From assembly GCF_000143415.4 (NCBI RefSeq), contig NW_003314279.1:1811679-1875678 (forward strand): a stretch of 64,000 nt of DNA, given 5' to 3'. The notes beneath the pieces are model-generated. The model did not search any database and was not told where the DNA came from. It worked only from the letters and a program-made list of their open reading frames with translations. Source of the DNA: Selaginella moellendorffii (lineage: Eukaryota; Streptophyta; Lycopodiopsida; Selaginellales; Selaginellaceae). A program made the translations under genes and the position numbers. Positions 59,201-64,000 of this stretch are shown piece by piece; within the stretch, counting starts at the first letter, position 1; every line of letters begins with the position of its first letter.

Positions 59201-60500
59201 AACTGTCCCTTCCAAGCTCTCAGTGTTCTCATTGAGAAATGGGTCATGCCAGATTCCTTCCACTATGCATTCTCGCACAGTATCACAAAGTTGCTGAATT
59301 CTTTGCCAAAGACAGTGGCAGCGGCGTGGAGGAGCCGATCCCATTCCTTGCTGAATTCCGCTCCTAGAGACTGGGCATGCTCCACAATCGACTTCTTGGT
59401 CGTGGAGCAAAGTTCCAGGAGCATGGCATGGTCGCTCTGTCCTTTCCTTGTCAGCATCCAGCCATACAGAAGCTGGCCAACCAACACACTTGCATCCACT
59501 GTGATAAAACCAGCACCGTGAGAATTGCAGTGGGATGACGAGTGCACGGAAACCCAGTGGTTGAGATGCTCGCAAATGCTTGCGTCCCATGATTCGTGTT
59601 CTCCAGCAGCCATGAGCTCCTGGACAAAAAAAAAACAAGCGAGACTTTTCGATTAGAAACAGCACCATCGTTTTCGTTTGGACGACTTACCTCCAATATC
59701 TGCCGAACACCAAAGCTGACGTCCACAGACTTCCACTCTATCCGCAGGAGCTCATGGAAAAGATCGTTGCACCACTTGATCCACTTCAAACTAAGCGGCA
59801 CGAGGCTACTAGCGTAAGTGTGTAGAAGCAAGAGCATGAGCTTGTCATGCTGCCCGCCACCGCCGGCTATGGCTTGAGCTTTCAAAGCGTCAAGCCAGTC
59901 GAAGGGCTGCTTGATGCTTTGGAGCTGAAGCAGCAGCCAGGTGAAAAAGAGGCTACTCACTGGGTCGCTCACGTCGAACAGAGAAGCGGCGTCTATAAGG
60001 CACGTAGATGTGGGGGTGGAGGGAATCCGTTTTGCGATGCTCACAACATCTGAAAAGAGTGAAAAAAAAAGAGTTAATCTTGAAAGCTAGCACAGGAGAA
60101 AGGGAAGCAATGCATACTTCCAACTTCTGATGCCATTACTTTACTGGCTTGGAAAGTCGATTGATCGAGCTGCAAGGGAGAGTTAGAATCTGCTTCCAGG
60201 AAAAGGAAAAAATAGAAAGGAGAAAAGCTCACCTCGGCAAGCCTGGTTACAGTGGAGGAGCAAAGAAGGGTGGAGAAGAGCAATCGCGATTCTGGGCGCT
60301 ATTGCTGCTGCCAACTACAATCTTGTCGCTGGCGCCTGAAGTTAGTCAGTGGCGATGACAAGAAGGCGTCTGGCACAGGAGCGCTAAGAACACGAGCAAT
60401 GGCCACGCTCCAGTGGAACCTTCCACTTGAGCTCAGACACAGTACAAGAGACTATCCCGTCGGGCATGACATCGAAAACCACGTCCCCGCCGGGCGATCC
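59201..60500 (-). pseudogene. Unrecognised multi-exon gene, duplication copy 2, 3' truncated
   Basis: Same exons as 7.9-6.8 kb. This copy keeps the CAG acceptor before the VVSIAKRIPSTP exon (about 60051) and an unbroken frame through HDKLMLLLLHTYASS where copy 1 is shifted. It instead carries a TAG at about 59264-59266 (VILCENA*, CAG in copy 1) and loses everything after the duplication break at 59197, including at least the last two exons. Its predicted protein would be cut inside the AHGE..C-terminal exon. The function is unknown. Confidence 0.5.
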
Positions 60501-60529
60501 ATCTCGAGCCCAAACCGATCGAACGCTTA

Positions 60530-63500
60530 GCAATGACGTGAGGTTTTCTGATGGTGACATGAGCTATTGCTAGTGTAACGATGATAAACGGAGTCCATGG
60601 CGGGAGTTTGTGTTTGCAATGAGTTATGCTGCCAGTCATGCTCCAGGCCGCCTCTTACTGTCTCAAACTCTCTTCGAATCTTTACTCTTTCTAAGTCCTA
60701 CAGCATTGAGATGCTTTGGCTGGATGGTCGGTATGCTCTAGATAACACTTTATTCTTAGAGCTTCATGATGCGAATTCAGTAAGATGTTAAACTTTCTTT
60801 GTAGATACTGTCTATCATTTGTGCATTCAAGGTTGAGCCAGGAATCACTAATGGAATGATACTGTTTTTCTCAATAATTTTTGGACTGACTGACTGGCCT
60901 TTTGTGCGGGCTTGATCAGGCTTGGACAACATCAACTCAAAGTGCAAGTATACTTCAGATTGTTTAGTTCTCCTTGGCTTGCGAGTAAAGTTACACAAAT
61001 TTTTTGATATATCCCAACACGCTCAGCCTGGAGTGGCAGGTGACCATGCAGTAGTGAGAGATGTGATTTGGTGAAGATTGCAAGAGACGTGATTTAGTGA
61101 GGATTAGAGAATGGAGATCACTTCTAAGAACCTTGTGATTTTTCTATCTTGAAGTCAGATATTGACAAGGGGGTAGTTATGATAGCTTTGATATAACTGA
61201 GATTCTATTTAAAATGGATTTAGCTGAACCTTTAAAAATGCCATGTCATTATTATAATTGTTGCCAACTCAGCTAAATTCATTTTGTCTTTTTAAGTAAT
61301 GATTACTATTTCTATACATGGTACTATTTTATTAATTTGTTCTACCGGGTTCCAGGCATCAGGAGAATGGTATGTGGTGTTTAATATAGGTATCGATGTC
61401 AAACACATACTTGAAAACTAACTCATGATTTCTATGCATCCCCTTAATTTATGAAACCTTTGTCATTAATTTTCTTCTTCTTCTTCTTCTTACTAATTTT
61501 TCTATGGTAACATAAGCTTAGCAACAGTAAAAGTTCAAGCATTAGGAGTTCATTTCTTATCTGTTCTAAAAACTTTATGGCAAACATTTTATCTCTATTA
61601 TCAAATGTATTTTTTTCTCTCTGAATTCATAATAGCAACTCACATTTAAATGTGCAATTATGTTTTGAATTGCATGGACCTTTGTTTAAAAATTAAAATT
61701 AAAAATATCAAAAATTCAATTAAAATTATGGATTATCAAAATAAAATTCATGAAACTTTATTTTTCAAGATTGGAAAATTCAATTTAGAATTGCATGATG
61801 AAAATTTTGCTAAAATTATTTATAAAATATTGCATGTATTAATCAAGCTCAACACCAGAGTGTAGGGTCATGCACCCTAAGCTCAGAGTTGAGCCCCAAA
61901 CTCAAGCTGGGAACCTAGACCTAGTAGACATATGCTCTTCGTATTCACCACATACCAAAATACCAGAATGAGGAAACGAATTGGATCATTGGATTAGCCA
62001 ATTAAGCACTTGGCATCGACCACTTGGACATCCAAGGCTTCTATTAGAGCCTCTTGATCCATATGCAAACTGAGCAACTTGATGCATGCTCTTTGTGTTC
62101 ACCACATACCAAAATACCAAAATGAGGAAATGAATTGGATCATTGGATTTGCCAATTAAGCACTTGGCATTGAGGACATCCAAGGCTTCTATTAGAGCCT
62201 CTTGATCCATATGCAAACTGAACAACTCGGTAAAAGAGAGGAGAGAGTAAAAAAAAAAGTCACTACCTAAGTGTTCCATGAGCTCCATGAGTAGGATCTT
62301 TGGATCATTGCCTATGATCTAAACAAACTAATTAGTCTTGCAAGCAAAAAAAAGAAGACAAAAAAAAACTCATAGAATCAGTGCTCTATGGTTTGCTTGT
62401 GATCTCAACAAACCAATTAGTCTTGCAAAAAGAAAAAGACAAAAAAAAAAACTAGTCTAGACATCCAAAAGCTCTTCAACATGTCAATCAAGCTTGTCAC
62501 CATAAAATCATCCTCACTCCTCATCGTCAACCCTGGATCAATCACATTGCCACACACTTAATTGCAAGGACAAAACTATGAATTTCTAGAGTGATCTCCC
62601 ATTATCCACATAACTCAGCATCAAGAAATGATGCTGTGCCAGGGCATGCAATTGATGGAAGAGGAGGGTGCCTCTCTGTGTGACTAGGGTTTGTGCATAA
62701 AAGGTTTGTACAATTCAATTCCAATTCAAATGTTTATAAACACTAGGAAATCTTACCCATTGATTACTTGAGAAGATTTAATCTCAACCATAAAAGAGAA
62801 CATTCTTAGAATATGCTCAAACATAAGCTGAAAAGTCAACATCCTTGCAATATTCGATCATTACACGCCTACTGTTTATCTACTATTCAAGTCAATCTGC
62901 CCTAATGCAAATCATAATTTCTGTGTTTCTATACTGGAGAGCAGGACAGAAAGACATGTACACAAGACAAGAAGCACGAAGATTTGTGTTACAGCCCACG
63001 CATAGATTCCAGTCACAGGTGAATGGAAGAATGTTTAGATCCACTTATGCAAAATTCTATTTATCTCTCTATTATGCTACTTTGATAGTCTTGATGTGCA
63101 GCAACTTTCCTCTTGTGCACTGACCCAGACAATGGCATCACAAACTAGAACACCAAACAAGCCTTTGACACGCTAAAGTTCCACTGTTAGCTCTTTATAC
63201 AAGTCAAGCTGACCTCCCACAAGACATTTGGGAGATGCTGCCCCTTGATTCAGTTGGGAGCGCAAACATTTCGTATTGATTTTCAAATTTTGGGGTATCA
63301 CCATTTATTCTTTTAATTGGCTTCACCACCAAACACGAAGAATTGTTGCACAAGGAATCAGAGAAATCGAATCCATCACATTGTTAATCTATGATAAGAA
63401 AAGTCCAATCGAAAGAAAATTTCCAAAAGATAACATTGATTAGTGGCTAATCGATTTTATTGCCTTTCACTTGACGGGAGCAAGACGTTCGCGGGGGTAG

Positions 63501-63600
63501 GTCGGTCGGTCATGAAATTGACGACTTCTTTGCGTGGGGTAAAAACTAAATGCTCAAAAGTCCTTTTTACAGTAATTCTTACGGCCGGCCGTACTTCGGC
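60530..63600. other. Intergenic part of duplication copy 2
   Basis: Counterpart of 8200-10940 with the private inserts noted above. No gene is supported. Confidence 0.5.
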
Positions 63601-63627
63601 CTGCCATTGGTTACCGCTTAATGGCTT

Positions 63628-63953
63628 CCGAATACAGCCGACTTTTGCTATTGCGTGGTCAAATCTTGCTGGCCTGTTGATGGAAGCAGGGGACTACAAA
63701 AGAGCTCTTGCTTATTATCAGGTTGGAAAACGCAAAGTTTATGTTTTCTGAATTTTTATCCATGCAGGAGGCTATTCGATTAAAGCCAAACTTTGCGAAC
63801 GCTCATTTGAATCTTGGGAACGCCTTGAAAGTAAGTTATGTGGCATGTTCCTAGTAAGCGGTCTAAAGATTGTGGTTTTTAGAATCTTGGTAAATCTCAG
63901 GAGTCCTACTTGCGAGCCATTCAACTCCGGCCAGACTATGCAATTGCGTACGG
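63628..63953 (+). pseudogene. O-GlcNAc transferase (SECRET AGENT-like) TPR fragment, copy 2
   Basis: Same three TPR exons as copy 1 (LAGLLMEAGDYKRALAYYQ, EAIRLKPNFANAHLNLGN, SYLRAIQLRPDYAIAYG), with both introns kept. Here the third exon is followed by GTACGC, a usable donor that copy 1 lost. As in copy 1 there is no catalytic domain within the window; sequence beyond 64000 would show whether more of the gene follows. Confidence 0.75.
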
Positions 63954-64000
63954 TACGCGCTACTTTCCAAGCTTTCTGAATGCGTCCTGGTCGAGCTTGA

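Larger units (their letters stand above)
59197..64000. repeat. Segmental duplication, copy 2, running off the window
   Basis: Colinear with 6852-11330. Private features: an extra copy of about 115-130 bases near 62080-62225 (the ATTAGAGCCTCTTGATCC segment appears twice), an insert of about 170 bases at 62676-62848 (TGTGACTAGGG...CATCCTTGCA), and different sequence around 61265-61365. The left end abuts retroelement RT, so this is the transplanted copy. Confidence 0.95.

Overview
The window looks like nuclear DNA of a land plant. Every multi-exon gene has very short GT-AG introns (mostly about 45-80 nt), plant-type families are present (a full-size PDR ABC transporter, an FTSH4-like i-AAA protease, an O-GlcNAc transferase TPR segment, a PPR fragment, a GNA-type lectin), and most of the rest is LTR-retrotransposon debris. 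Very short introns in a retroelement-rich plant genome fit a lycophyte, most likely Selaginella; this is inference, since no species marker gene is present.

Layout. 1-4.6 kb: AT-rich debris with two degenerate GA-type repeat arrays in opposite strand sense and a recombined retroelement scar. 4.6-6.2 kb: a broken transposase-like gene (-). 6.4-8.2 kb: an unrecognised multi-exon gene (-), broken. This gene and about 4.5 kb up to a TPR fragment of an OGT/SECRET AGENT-like gene (10.96-11.28 kb) are duplicated in direct orientation at 59.2-64.0 kb. 11.4-15.0 kb: a run of gene fragments (SET-domain methyltransferase, LamG-like secreted protein, PPR, CHD-type helicase). 15.3-16.2 kb: an intact secreted GNA-lectin gene (-). 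16.9-21.2 kb: AT-rich retroelement decay. 21.24-26.22 kb: a full-length Ty3/gypsy element (family 1, +). 26.3-27.5 kb: FTSH4-like pseudogene (-). 27.9-33.5 kb: an intact 22-exon PDR/ABCG transporter (-), the only large gene that appears functional. 34.0-36.1 kb: ELP3 pseudogene (-). 36.8-42.1 kb: a decayed Ty3 element (-) whose reverse transcriptase is interrupted by two segments that look exactly like spliceosomal introns. 42.37-45.23 kb: a complete hAT transposon (-) with 16-bp terminal inverted repeats and an 8-bp target duplication. 46.2-59.2 kb: an old family-1 copy broken open by a chromodomain Ty3 element (47.26-52.76 kb, 5-bp target duplication, LTRs nearly identical), a TRIM-like short LTR element (53.1-53.7 kb) and a degraded gypsy-like block (53.8-58.6 kb). 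59.2-64.0 kb: second copy of the segmental duplication, running off the window.

How it fits together. There are no operons or cooperating genes: the ABC transporter and the GNA lectin are isolated intact genes, the hAT and the chromovirus are the most recent arrivals, and the rest is a graveyard. The most unusual signals are the apparent introns inside a Ty3 pol, the family-1 element whose whole pol frame is broken only by nonsense codons of C-to-T type with no frameshift, its TAATG gag/pol junction, a protease coding region split into two pieces on opposite strands beside TRIM sequence, and a duplicated gene whose two copies have each lost different splice sites and codons. No convincing wholly new system was found; the intron-bearing retroelement is the best candidate.
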